This document shows, piece by piece, positions 9,124-17,866 of a stretch of 64,000 nucleotides of DNA. A program made the position numbers and the translations under genes. Numbering within the stretch: the stretch's first letter is position 1; each line of letters starts with the position of its first letter. The stretch covers positions 124,001 through 188,000 of the forward strand of contig CAWGUE010000015.1 of the NCBI GenBank assembly GCA_963825595.1, written 5' to 3'. Source of the DNA: JARFQH01 sp963825595 (GTDB lineage Bacteria > Desulfobacterota > Desulfobacteria > Desulfobacterales > SG8-13). A model generated the notes under the pieces. That model was not told the origin of the DNA and did no database searches. It saw nothing but the letters and a program-made list of their open reading frames with translations.

Positions 9124-10770
9124 ATGGCCAAACCATGGATTCTTGCTCTGTTCCTCGTAATGCTTTTTAGTATTCAGGCTGTTGCCGGGACTTCAGAACC
9201 GTCGAAGATCAAGGATGTCACCCTGTATTCAAACCAGGCCCTCGTCACCAGGGAGGCCGATATGGAGGTCCGTCAGGGGTTCAATGAAATTCAAATCTCT
9301 TTGGACGCTTTCCGCATCGACCCGGATTCGGTGACGGCACGCGTTTTCGGTGAGGGCGAGATCCTCAGTGTCCAATATAAAGAGCTGCCGGTCGTCGATG
9401 CACCTCAAGATTTCATCAACAACCTCGCGAAAAAGATCGAGGCCCTGCAAATCAGCCGTCAGGGGGTGATGGACAAAAAACGGATACTCCAGAATAAGGC
9501 AACCTTCCTGGGGGCCTTCCTCGAATTTTCGCAAACCCAGATACCAAAGGAAATCCAGACACGGCTGCCAGCCGTTGAAGACCTCGAAAACACCCTCGCG
9601 TTTCTGGATACCGGCTTCGGTGAAATCTATGCGGGACTTCAGTCTCTTGACATCGAACTCAAAAAACTCGATGCAGAGATCAAGGCGCTGGAGGAGGAAC
9701 TACAAGCCCGGAAAAGTGCTGCCAAAGGCAACGCCAAAGTCATCGCGATTCAATTCAATGCCGCCAAGTCACAGCACATCAGGGTCGAGACTCAATATCT
9801 CGTCCAACATGCCGGTTGGTCGCCCCTCTATAAAGTTTCGGTTTCCTCCGGACTTGATGCCATCGATATGACTATGTTTGCAAAGATCATCCAGAAGTCG
9901 GGTGAAAATTGGCGTTCGGCATCGCTTTCCGTTTCAAACGTGATTCCCCTGAGAGGTGTCCGCCTGCCGTCCCTTTCGAGCTGGATACTCGACATCCCCC
10001 GGCCTTTGGCGCGGGTTGCCGGACGTTCTGGAGCTGTCGCACAGAAGTCAGTCCCAGGTGCAATGATGGCGGATGAGGCGACAGAAGTGGAAAAAGGAAC
10101 GGAGGAGGCGGCCTTCGCAGAGACGGAAGTGCGCCGACTGTCGCTGTCCTTCGAGTACATCTTACCGCAGCCGGTAGACATCGAATCCCGGGACACGGAG
10201 ACGGTTCTGCCCCTCTTCACCAAGAATCTGCAGGGCACCGTGTCGCATTTTACCATACCGCAAAAGAGCCTGCGCACCTATCTGGTCGCCCGGATCAGCG
10301 CCGACAGTGAACTGTTGCCCGGCCCCCTCAATGTCTATTTCGGCGGCCGTTACGTTGGCAAGACCCTTTTGGCCGAGAAACGGGCCGGAGAAGGATTTGA
10401 TTTGGCCTTAGGCGCTGATCGGGAGGTGACGGTCAAAAGGGAGAAAATTCGCGACAAGGTCAAAGAGACCGCTTTCTTCGGCAAGGTCGAGAGAGATACC
10501 GTGGTGCGTGAGGTGGCATACAAGATGACGGTCGAGAATCTCAAGAGTGTGTCGGCGACGGTGAAAGTTTTAGACAACATCCCAGTATCGCGGACAGACC
10601 GGATCGAAGTCAAAGATATTGTCATCACCCCTGAGCCCGCTGTGAAGAATTTTAATGACCGCGAAGGGGTCATGTTGTGGAACCTCGATCTTGCCCCTTC
10701 CGAAAAACGGGAAATCAACATCGCCTTTGTTGTAAGCTACCCTAAAGAATTGTTGCTTCCCGGGTTCTAA
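9124..10770 (+). CDS. MuiA-like DUF4140/DUF4139 secreted protein
   Basis: A 548-residue protein of the 'mucoidy inhibitor MuiA' family, whose function is not established. It has a signal peptide (residues 1-22, ending AVAG), an N-terminal DUF4140 domain (KIKDVTLYSNQALVTREA), a central coiled coil with many Lys, Glu and Leu, and the beta-rich DUF4139 region in the C-terminal half (AGWSPLYKVSV; SLSVSNVIPLRG). GGAGG at 9115-9119 precedes the ATG closely, so this start is preferred over upstream in-frame starts that would precede the signal peptide. The 295-bp spacer before it (8829-9123) holds no gene; a 9-bp inverted repeat, AATTCGGGA (8849-8857) with TCCCGAATT (8912-8920) followed by TTT, could terminate the upstream fusion gene but has a long loop. 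Confidence 0.82.
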   Translation: MAKPWILALFLVMLFSIQAVAGTSEPSKIKDVTLYSNQALVTREADMEVRQGFNEIQISLDAFRIDPDSVTARVFGEGEILSVQYKELPVVDAPQDFINNLAKKIEALQISRQGVMDKKRILQNKATFLGAFLEFSQTQIPKEIQTRLPAVEDLENTLAFLDTGFGEIYAGLQSLDIELKKLDAEIKALEEELQARKSAAKGNAKVIAIQFNAAKSQHIRVETQYLVQHAGWSPLYKVSVSSGLDAIDMTMFAKIIQKSGENWRSASLSVSNVIPLRGVRLPSLSSWILDIPRPLARVAGRSGAVAQKSVPGAMMADEATEVEKGTEEAAFAETEVRRLSLSFEYILPQPVDIESRDTETVLPLFTKNLQGTVSHFTIPQKSLRTYLVARISADSELLPGPLNVYFGGRYVGKTLLAEKRAGEGFDLALGADREVTVKREKIRDKVKETAFFGKVERDTVVREVAYKMTVENLKSVSATVKVLDNIPVSRTDRIEVKDIVITPEPAVKNFNDREGVMLWNLDLAPSEKREINIAFVVSYPKELLLPGF

Positions 10771-10981
10771 AATGTTTTTCGTATCCAGGATCGAGCTTTG
10801 TTACCAGCGCTGAGCGAGAGTGCCGAAACAAGGGCGGCACAGATCAGAAGCAAGATCTCCGTGAGCAGACGCCACATGCGTGCTCTTCTCCCCCGAACTT
10901 GCGAGTATCCGGTACCAGGTTCTCTCGCCAACAGAATCGACCGTTAACGGCCGTATGCAAGAGTATTCGAATTGGTGCGGC

Positions 10982-11560
10982 TCAACGTGTGATGATGAAG
11001 TGCGCCCGTCGATTTTTTACCCAGGCGTCTTCGCTATTTCCGCGGGCGAGGGGGCGTTCTTCGCCGTAGCTGACTGTCGTGATACGGGATTCAGAAATCC
11101 CCAAAGCCACAAGGAACTGCTGGGTGGTTCTGGCGCGCTGTTCTCCGAGGGCCAGATTGTATTCATTCGTTCCACGTTCGTCACAATGCCCTTCGATAAT
11201 GATTTGAACGCCGGAGTTGTCTTTCATAAATTGGGCCTTATCGCGCAGGATTTCCTGGGCCTGAGGCGTCAGCAGGGCACTGTCGTATTCAAAATAGATA
11301 TCCTCATTTTCAAATGCCTTGCGCGCCGCGGCCGCTTCACTTGGCGACAACGCTGTCGAGCCGCCTGAACCGGCACTGCCGAGTGATTCCTCTGAAATGT
11401 CGCCAGCAGAACCTGCCCCCCCTTCGCCGGCCTGCCGTTGGGCATCGGATTCATAGGCTGAGGATCCCGATGGCCCCGAGCTCACGATCGGTTTGGTGCA
11501 AGCGGATAAGAGCAGAAGTAAGGGGGTAACGATAATCAAACAAAATTGCAGTTTTCGCAT
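10982..11560 (-). CDS. pal: Peptidoglycan-associated lipoprotein Pal
   Basis: A 192-residue outer-membrane lipoprotein that tethers the outer membrane to peptidoglycan. The N-terminus is a lipoprotein signal with lipobox LLSAC. A Ser/Gly-rich linker follows, then an OmpA-C domain (about 90-192) with the family hallmarks IYFEYDSALL, IIEGHCDERG, NLALGEQRA and VKNRRAHF. GGAGG lies 8 bases before the ATG at 11560. The usual tolB/tolQRA neighbours are absent. It is divergent from the transpeptidase gene at 11917, with about 350 bp between the two starts. Confidence 0.9.
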   Translation of the reverse strand: MRKLQFCLIIVTPLLLLLSACTKPIVSSGPSGSSAYESDAQRQAGEGGAGSAGDISEESLGSAGSGGSTALSPSEAAAARKAFENEDIYFEYDSALLTPQAQEILRDKAQFMKDNSGVQIIIEGHCDERGTNEYNLALGEQRARTTQQFLVALGISESRITTVSYGEERPLARGNSEDAWVKNRRAHFIITR

Positions 11561-11916
11561 AGGACTGACCTCCAACTGTGTCGGTTGTTAACTTCAGGGC
11601 CCTGGGTGTTTTGCCCAGCTGCGTTGATGATAAACTTTATATACCACAAGCTTTTTCGGTTTTCAAAATCCGATTGTAAAATCGATGCGATTTCGATCAG
11701 TTCTGATTTTTTGTCATCGCTTTTCGGTTTGCTCAGCGTTTGATGTCGACAGTCGGCAACAGGGGGCTGGTTAGGGCGGCTCCGGTGCTCGAGAGGAAAC
11801 AGTGGAGTCAGAGAACGGGTTGTCAAAAAAGACCATGAATGATAAGTAGGGCCCGCTCATGGAATCCTGATATTTTGAACGATTTACGGAACAGTCGGTT
11901 AAGCATGTGGACCAAT

Positions 11917-13221
11917 ATGAATCATCGACCTCAGTGGCGCGCTTATCAAGATAAACTCAAACGCGAAACCATGCTGGCGCGTATTAAAAAGAAACTTTTT
12001 CTGGTCGGATGCGCCTTCTGCGCGGTTATTGGCTTGGCTTTGGCAGGGATCTGGATGAGCAGCCAGACACCCCCGGCCGTTACAGCAGCGCCGACGGTAG
12101 AACAGCAACCCCGTGAGCCTGCAGAGTTCTCTAAAAAGCAGGTTGCCACGATCTTATCACCGGTTAATGGAAGCGGAATCAAGTTGGCCGAAGAGCTGGT
12201 TCTGGAGGATGGTGGTGCTCACTACACGGTTAAAACAACTATCAACGACAAGCTGCAAACGTATATCGACCGCATGCTCAATCGTTCCAAAACGCTACAG
12301 GCGGCTGTGGTGGTACTCAATCCCCGTGACGGAAGGGTATTGGCGATGTCCAGCCATGACCAAATCGGTGACGACGCCAACTTGTGTCTTAAAGCCGGAT
12401 ATCCTGCGGCCAGTTTATTCAAGATTGTATCGGCCGCGGCTGCACTTGAATCAGCCGGTTATACGCCCGAGAAAAAACTCTATTTTAATGGCAGCCGGCA
12501 CACCCTTTACAAAAACCAGCTGAAAGAGCGACGGGGGCGCTACACAACCGAAACGAAATTACGCAAGGCGTTTGCCGCTTCCAACAATTCTGTTTTCGGC
12601 AAACTGGGAATCCATGTCCTTGGGCGCCAGGTCATGGTCGATTACGCTGGCAAATTCTACTTTAATCGACCAATCCCGTTTGACATCCCGGTGGAAGTGA
12701 GTTCCACTGCGGTGCCCGAAGATGAGTATGGATTGGCTGAAATTGCCTCCGGGTTTAACAAGGTAACGAGGGTTTCCCCCATGCATGCCGCGTTACTGGC
12801 CTGTGCGATTGTTAACAAGGGTGAGATGGTGGCACCGCGGGTCATCGACACCGTCAGCGATGAATCGCAAGCGGTTCTTTACCGGAGCCGCTACCGGACC
12901 CTGGGTGCCTCCATCAGCCGAAAGACGGCCGATGGCCTAAAATTGATGATGGAGGATACGGTGACCTACGGAACCGGCCGTAAGGCTTTCCGCAAACTGC
13001 GTAGGCAGAAACTGTTCAAGAATTTCGACCTGGGAGCAAAAACCGGAACCATCAACGACGCTAAGGACCGATTCAAGTTCGATTGGGTGACGGCCTTTGC
13101 TCTGGCGCCGGGTGAAACTGACGGTATTTGCGTTGGCGTATTAGCGGTTCACGGAGAGAAGCTCGGTACCCGAGCGACAGAGATGGTGCGAGCGATTATT
13201 GATTACAATTTCAGATCATAG
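11917..13221 (+). CDS. Penicillin-binding transpeptidase (class B-like)
   Basis: Inner-membrane D,D-transpeptidase acting on peptidoglycan in the periplasm. An N-terminal helix (LFLVGCAFCAVIGLALAG) anchors the protein. All three serine-transpeptidase motifs are present: SxxK in ASLFKIVSAA, SNN in AFAASNNSVFG and KTG in LGAKTGTIND. The protein is short (434 residues from this start) and lacks the large dimerisation domain of FtsI or PBP2, so it resembles stand-alone transpeptidase-domain proteins. The start is uncertain: the ATG at 11917 has GTGGA just upstream, but in-frame ATGs at 11839 and 11905 would add 26 or 4 residues. The 260-350 bp upstream, shared with the divergent pal gene, is non-coding. 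Confidence 0.82.
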   Translation: MNHRPQWRAYQDKLKRETMLARIKKKLFLVGCAFCAVIGLALAGIWMSSQTPPAVTAAPTVEQQPREPAEFSKKQVATILSPVNGSGIKLAEELVLEDGGAHYTVKTTINDKLQTYIDRMLNRSKTLQAAVVVLNPRDGRVLAMSSHDQIGDDANLCLKAGYPAASLFKIVSAAAALESAGYTPEKKLYFNGSRHTLYKNQLKERRGRYTTETKLRKAFAASNNSVFGKLGIHVLGRQVMVDYAGKFYFNRPIPFDIPVEVSSTAVPEDEYGLAEIASGFNKVTRVSPMHAALLACAIVNKGEMVAPRVIDTVSDESQAVLYRSRYRTLGASISRKTADGLKLMMEDTVTYGTGRKAFRKLRRQKLFKNFDLGAKTGTINDAKDRFKFDWVTAFALAPGETDGICVGVLAVHGEKLGTRATEMVRAIIDYNFRS

Positions 13222-13268
13222 ATCGATCGCGATTTTCTCTCGTTTAGGCTACAACCCGACCGCACTCG

Positions 13269-13583
13269 TCAGCATGTACATGTCTCCTCGTCGCCTTCCT
13301 GCCATTCGTTGCAGGACACGTAACGATGGCACTCGGGGCAGTAAAAATAGTTCGGGTAACAATTTTCTCCGCATCTGCGGCACCTTCGCCCTTGATCGGG
13401 CTTGTCCCTGCTCGTTATTTTCTTTAGGCCCTTCTTAACAAGGCGGTATTTTCGCCTTTCCTGAGCCAATTGTTTGCGGCGCCTTTCTTCCCGGCAGCTT
13501 TCACTGTCACAGTATGCGCGCGTTGCTTGTTTTGGGGGAACTCGGAATTCGTTTCCGCAGACGCGGCAGCTTTTCCTGAGCAT
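13269..13583 (-). CDS. Zinc-ribbon hypothetical protein
   Basis: A 104-residue basic protein with two metal-binding clusters: residues 6-34 (CRVCGNEF, then CDSESC) and residues 68-96 (CRRCGENCYPNYFYCPEC, with later Cys-His). The two are separated by a highly basic helix (REERRRKQLAQERRKYR). Such double zinc ribbons with a basic linker often bind nucleic acid, but no family is recognised. The ribosome binding site is weak. It is convergent with the transpeptidase gene, about 50 bp away. The Cys spacing and composition make a chance open frame unlikely. Confidence 0.6.
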   Translation of the reverse strand: MLRKSCRVCGNEFRVPPKQATRAYCDSESCREERRRKQLAQERRKYRLVKKGLKKITSRDKPDQGRRCRRCGENCYPNYFYCPECHRYVSCNEWQEGDEETCTC

Positions 13584-13986
13584 ATCATATCACCATACTT
13601 GCCTTATGCAGGTTACAACTGTAATGGGAACGTTGTCTAAAGAAAGATCAACCAGCTTAATTGAACGATGTAACGGGGCAAATACGGCTTGCTTGCAAAA
13701 GAAATTCGGTAGATCCGATGTCTAACCAAGTAAGCCTTAATATTCAAAAACACAAGTGGCCGAGGCGTTTCTATTTGAAGTGTAATGCCATGGATAACCA
13801 CCATTGTCTGTAACCGCTGTTTCAGATTGGGTCATCCAGTTTTCTGATTTGAAAGCAACGAAGCTCACCGACCATTTTTTTCCCAAGGGTTTAACGTAAT
13901 CACAGGTCACAAGATTTCAATCGAAAAAAACTCGGCACTGACAGGGTAGGATTATAAAGTGACAGGGCAGGAAATCGAGAGGAATT
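13584..13986. other. Intergenic region without a recognised gene
   Basis: About 400 bp between the zinc-ribbon gene start and the terminator at 13987. A short open frame at 13474-13725 mostly overlaps the zinc-ribbon gene in antisense and is not supported. Nothing else is seen. Confidence 0.5.
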
Positions 13987-14020
13987 AAAAACCCCCGGGT
14001 GCCAACGCATCCGGGGGTTT
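13987..14020 (-). terminator. Rho-independent terminator for the small lipoprotein gene
   Basis: The stem AACCCCCGG pairs with CCGGGGGTT around a loop of about 12 bases. Read on the minus strand the hairpin is followed by TTTTTAATT, the expected U-run. It lies about 160 bp downstream of the stop of the minus-strand lipoprotein gene at 14183. Confidence 0.75.
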
Positions 14021-14182
14021 CAAGGGATACAACCAACGGCCTTGCATGCTGATGAGACACGCCCATGAAGTTTTTTCACGGGTGCGGCGCTTTTTGCCAA
14101 AATGTATAAGTGAACTCGTTCTGCGCATGTATTTCGGCGCGCTACGGGCCGATGCGTTAACGCCCAAGTCAGCAGCCAGTTG

Positions 14183-14404
14183 CTATTTAGCGGGCACGTA
14201 AGGTACGTTGATGCCCCACCATTCCTGACCGGCTGATTGCTCAGCATCTTGAGACGTCGGGTTTTTATATCCCGTCATGCTGAATTTCGCATGATCCCAA
14301 TTTTTGTACATGGCCCTGTGTTCAAAAAATTCGGATTCCTTGGCCGTGTGCCCGCAGCCAGCTAAAAACGCCAGCGCCAAACCTGCAATAATCAACTTTT
14401 TCAT
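14183..14404 (-). CDS. Small lipoprotein of unknown function
   Basis: A 73-residue lipoprotein: MKKLIIAGLALAFLAGC is a complete lipoprotein signal with the lipidated Cys at position 17. The mature part is about 57 residues, polar and aromatic-rich (AMYKNWDHAKFSM, EWWGINVPYVPAK), and no family is recognised. A strong GGAGG lies about 7 bases before the ATG, so the longer in-frame start at 14491 is rejected. The signal, ribosome site and downstream terminator together make this a firm gene. Confidence 0.75.
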   Translation of the reverse strand: MKKLIIAGLALAFLAGCGHTAKESEFFEHRAMYKNWDHAKFSMTGYKNPTSQDAEQSAGQEWWGINVPYVPAK

Positions 14405-14833
14405 TTGTTTCCTCCTTTTTTTGAGTTCTTTTGATGTGTACCCTCCGGCAACCACCCAGAATCTCCCCGGTTCCCGGCTGAAGATTTTCATGGTGAAACA
14501 TTATAAGCAACTTTATTGACTCGGCGGCGTTTGTCAAGGGAATTCGTGTGAAAATTTATAAGATTCCATACGACTTACGGACATATCGCTTACAACGTCC
14601 GACACTCCATTGATGCAATTTTAGTACAGTGTAATACCTTCGGCGTCCCGGCAAATTTTGGCACACATTGTGACGATTTTTGACGCGGAAAGAGCAATCT
14701 CGCGGCCTTCAACAGGATAACTATCTGATAATTTATAAAAAAAGTTGGCCCTGGGACTGTGGCCTGATTCTTGCTTGGTAGTCTGAAATGGATCTGCACG
14801 CATTCCAGCGAACCGTTTTAATTCATAAGGCAC
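14405..14833. other. Intergenic region without a recognised gene
   Basis: About 430 bp between divergent genes. Open frames here (14590-14875, minus strand) have no ribosome site and no protein-like pattern. It presumably carries the promoters of both flanking genes, but none is clear by eye. Confidence 0.5.
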
Positions 14834-15523
14834 TTGAAATTGGGTCCCAAAACAGATTGTCACCATAGATATCACAGTATTGGACGCTTATTCCTCGTTT
14901 GTTTTCTGTTTTTCTGGATAGTGGCTTGCGCCGTATCGACGGACAGACGTCATCCGGATTTCAGCGATAGAATTGCGCCGATCAAGACCCTCTGCATTCT
15001 GCCGGCGGATGTGATCGTTTACGAAGAGATGGCGGACGGACGCCTCCTTCACCGAAGCGATTGGAGCCGGGCCGCCCAGGAAGATCTGAAACGAACTCTC
15101 GTTGATGAATTAATGGGCAGAGATTACCGTGTGTTGACTTTCCCCGAGAGTGAATTGTCCCGGGACGCCGAATTGCAGGAGATCCTGACGCTTTATCGAG
15201 CGGTCAATAAGTCCATCCAACTCCACACCTTCGGACCGGACATTTTTCCTGCAAAAAAAGCGCAGTTCAATTATTCGGTTGGGTCCCTGAATGCGCTGCG
15301 CGAGAGTAATGAAGCCGACGGGTTTGTTTTCGCTCGAGTACTATACAGGGTTTCCGACCAACAGGCACGCAGCTATGTCAGTCTCGGATTGGCGGACGGC
15401 ACCGGTACGATTCTTTGGTACGGTGCTAACGGGGCCAGTGCTGCTGATGGTGGGAGGAGTTTTGACCGCACCCTGATCCTCGTTAAAAAAATTCTGGTTG
15501 ACTTTCCGGAGGGCAGGCTGTGA
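14834..15523 (+). CDS. Putative lipoprotein of unknown function
   Basis: A 229-residue protein with a hydrophobic leader ending in a lipobox (FFWIVAC), so probably an envelope lipoprotein. No ATG occurs before the leader; the start must be TTG, at 14834 or 14840, with AAGG nearby. The mature part looks like a compact alpha/beta domain (IKTLCILPADVIVYEEM; EADGFVFARVLYRV; GTILWYGANG), recalling periplasmic lipoproteins that collect subunits near the cell wall, but no family is certain. Its stop overlaps the GTG of the M48 protease gene by four bases, so the two are translationally coupled and probably act together. Confidence 0.7.
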   Translation: MKLGPKTDCHHRYHSIGRLFLVCFLFFWIVACAVSTDRRHPDFSDRIAPIKTLCILPADVIVYEEMADGRLLHRSDWSRAAQEDLKRTLVDELMGRDYRVLTFPESELSRDAELQEILTLYRAVNKSIQLHTFGPDIFPAKKAQFNYSVGSLNALRESNEADGFVFARVLYRVSDQQARSYVSLGLADGTGTILWYGANGASAADGGRSFDRTLILVKKILVDFPEGRL

Positions 15524-16677
15524 AGCGGTGGCGGCGATTCTGTGGTGTTTTCTTGATTCTGGTCGGCTACGGCGCGGGGAGCTGGGCTGCCGAATTTGCA
15601 CCGGTGGATTCTAGTGAGGCGGAAATCCGGGCGATAATGGAACTGGCCTCAGAAGATCAGCAACTTCTCGAAAAAAGCGGAATTCTATACCGCAACGAGG
15701 TTCTGGAGTCGTATCTCAACTTGATTGCCGCGCGGTTGGATACCAACGCAGCTTCCCCGGACGGCGGCTTCAGGGTAAAAATGATCAAGGATCCCCACCT
15801 GAACGCCTTCACTTATCCAGACGGCACATGTTATATTCAAACCGGTATACTGGCGCGCCTTGAAAACGAGGCCGAACTGGCAGCTCTGCTGGCGCATGAA
15901 TTGGCTCACTATACCAACAGCCATGCCGTCAACGGCATTCGGCGATTCCATCGCCGCTCCGGAAGCGATCTGTCCACCCAGGCACTCAATCCGGAAAGAA
16001 CCGTATCGCGCGCTCAGATACGACGGCGCATCGAATGCGCCTGGTCCGGTTACCATCACGAGGCCGAATTTGAGGCGGATCGCGAAGCCTTGAAGTTCTT
16101 GATACGCGCCGGGTACGATCCTTATGCAGCCTTACGGCTTTTCGGGCATCTGGCCGAAGAAATGTCCAGGGAAAACCTGCAGGAGCCGCTCATCCTGGGA
16201 TCTCATCCCCGGCTGAAGGCCCGCATCGAAAAATGTAATGAATTTCTGGCGACCTTGAATCCGGAGCACCGGGGTAAGCGCGTTAAGGATGGGAATTTCG
16301 AGGAACACATTCAAGATCTGCTGTTGGAGAATATCAACCTGGATATTCAGGCGGGAAGATTCACGCAAGCGTTGCAGGCATCAACAAGATATCTGTCGGT
16401 GCGCTCAGACGATGCCCGGGGTCACTATTTACTGGGAGAAATTTACCGTCAACAGGACCGCGGCGGAAATGAAGTCACCCGGGCCGAGTCGTGCTACAAG
16501 CGGGCCATCGACCTTGACGACGAATACGCCGAACCGCACCGAGCCCTCGGAATGCTCTACTATAAGACGGGTTTATCGCAGCAAGCCCGGCCATACCTGG
16601 AGGCCAGCCTTGCCTTGGCACCGGAGGCTCCTGAAAACGCTTACATTCGAAATTATCTCAGCCGAATCCAGCCCTGA
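15520..16677 (+). CDS. M48-family metalloprotease with C-terminal TPR region
   Basis: A 385-residue secreted zinc protease resembling BepA/YfgC and Oma1-type proteins that check outer-membrane assembly. It has a signal peptide (about residues 1-23) with no lipobox, the HExxH site at 126-130 (HELAH) and a downstream EAEFEADREAL helix carrying the third zinc ligand. From about residue 270 onward there are TPR-like helices (DARGHYLLGEIYRQ; AEPHRALGMLYYKTG). The GTG start at 15520 overlaps the stop of the preceding lipoprotein gene. A second M48 enzyme with the same plan lies at 57181-58521. Confidence 0.85.
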   Translation: MKRWRRFCGVFLILVGYGAGSWAAEFAPVDSSEAEIRAIMELASEDQQLLEKSGILYRNEVLESYLNLIAARLDTNAASPDGGFRVKMIKDPHLNAFTYPDGTCYIQTGILARLENEAELAALLAHELAHYTNSHAVNGIRRFHRRSGSDLSTQALNPERTVSRAQIRRRIECAWSGYHHEAEFEADREALKFLIRAGYDPYAALRLFGHLAEEMSRENLQEPLILGSHPRLKARIEKCNEFLATLNPEHRGKRVKDGNFEEHIQDLLLENINLDIQAGRFTQALQASTRYLSVRSDDARGHYLLGEIYRQQDRGGNEVTRAESCYKRAIDLDDEYAEPHRALGMLYYKTGLSQQARPYLEASLALAPEAPENAYIRNYLSRIQP

Positions 16678-16795
16678 CGCAGGGCGGTGATAATTTAGAT
16701 AGGGAATATCAAACAATCGTCTTACAGGCTGTTGAGTAACGCGTGCGCCTGGCCATATCGTGTTAGGCTGATCCGGGGGGCTCTCCGCCCTGGCT

Positions 16796-16841
16796 CCAGC
16801 GAAAATGGGCTAACGCCCTATAAGCGCCGCTAATTCGCTGG
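16796..16841. repeat. Intergenic palindrome
   Basis: CCAGCGAA (16796-16803) pairs with TTCGCTGG (16834-16841) and encloses a smaller hairpin, GGGC-TAAC-GCCC. There is no U-run on either strand, so it is more like a structured intergenic repeat than a terminator. It is the only feature seen in the 240-bp gap between the protease and the next lipoprotein gene. Confidence 0.45.
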
Positions 16842-16918
16842 ATTTTGCCTCGTGCTGCCTGTGCGCATGACATTTTTCAACACCCCGTCAAACCTGCTGA
16901 CCTGACCGGGATAAGATC

Positions 16919-17464
16919 ATGAAGTTTGCGCTTACAATTATAGTATTGTTCTGTGTTATCGGCGGCTGTGCCACCTGGAGTTCCGTCGGCGGCCGCCTGA
17001 ATGCCGAGAACTACAGTGTTGATATCCCCCAAGGTTGGATGAAATTTGACTCCGGCGCGAACGTGATGATTTCACGCGACGGGCCCTATCTTCAGTATGT
17101 TCTGCTGCAGGAGCGCCCCCTGGAGCAGCCCTTTCGCCACACCCGCAAACGACTGAGCACCAATTTGCTGCCCCAGGAAGCCGCCCAGGTCATCATCGAC
17201 GACCTGTCTTCTGATACAGCCGTAAAAAACCTATCCGTATTAGAGACCGCACCAGCGATAATCGATGGTCATGACGGGTTCAGATTGCTTTACAGCTACT
17301 CTAACGCACAAGGACTACACCTGAAAACAGCCTATTACGGCTTCATTTATGAACGTACTTACTACAGCCTCAGGTTTACCGCTCCCCAGCGACATTATTT
17401 CGAAAAGGACATCCGTACGTTCGAATCCATACTGTCAAATTTTCATCTAGTTGCCGCAAGATAG
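16919..17464 (+). CDS. Putative lipoprotein of unknown function
   Basis: A 181-residue lipoprotein. MKFALTIIVLFCVIGGC is a clear lipoprotein signal with Cys17 as the lipidation site. The mature part starts with a segment typical of PsbP/Mog1-like single-domain proteins (YSVDIPQGWMKFD) and ends with RHYFEKDIRTFESILSNFHL, the usual closing pattern of such folds in which a fitted 'spike' domain ends in F-x-x-I-L-x-S-F. Function unknown. The ATG follows a weak GGGA site. It is not in an obvious operon. Confidence 0.75.
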   Translation: MKFALTIIVLFCVIGGCATWSSVGGRLNAENYSVDIPQGWMKFDSGANVMISRDGPYLQYVLLQERPLEQPFRHTRKRLSTNLLPQEAAQVIIDDLSSDTAVKNLSVLETAPAIIDGHDGFRLLYSYSNAQGLHLKTAYYGFIYERTYYSLRFTAPQRHYFEKDIRTFESILSNFHLVAAR

Positions 17465-17572
17465 TTACCGCGGAGCTTGAAAGAATCTCAGAGGCAGCAT
17501 TGATAGGGATTTCTACGACCGGCGGGTCTGTTGTCTTATGTTGCGGCGACCGCCGCAGCCGGTTCAACGCGT

Positions 17573-17761
17573 TCAGTTTTTGTCTTTGGAAAGTTCCCCG
17601 AATGGTACTCTATCACCGAAAAGGTTCTGGGGACCCGGTTCTCGTCTGACACGGCGGCTCCCGCAGCTGGTGCAATAGGATTGCCCGGTATCCTCTCCCC
17701 TGAAAAAGAGTCGTGCAAATTCTTGGCCGCAATCATCACACACGAATTCTACAGATGGCAT
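17573..17761 (-). CDS. FmdB-type zinc-ribbon protein
   Basis: A 62-residue protein starting with the FmdB-family pattern: CDDCG at 8-12 and CTSCGS at 30-35 form a four-cysteine zinc ribbon. Members of this family are annotated as putative regulators without firm biochemistry. AAGGAG lies 5-6 bases before the ATG. It is the downstream neighbour of the CNNM gene on the same strand, about 105 bp after it. Confidence 0.7.
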   Translation of the reverse strand: MPSVEFVCDDCGQEFARLFFRGEDTGQSYCTSCGSRRVRREPGPQNLFGDRVPFGELSKDKN

Positions 17762-17866
17762 AAATTCTCCTTTTCTGCGATGACGGTTCCCATGGTGACG
17801 GTAAACGACCGTTTATACATGTGGCTGGGTTTTGCGAGCGTTGTTCAGCTTAACACGTTCAGGCTA

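Noticed and set aside
10880..11368. Open frame of 162 codons on the plus strand
   Set aside because: Antisense to the pal gene, whose OmpA-C motifs are unmistakable.
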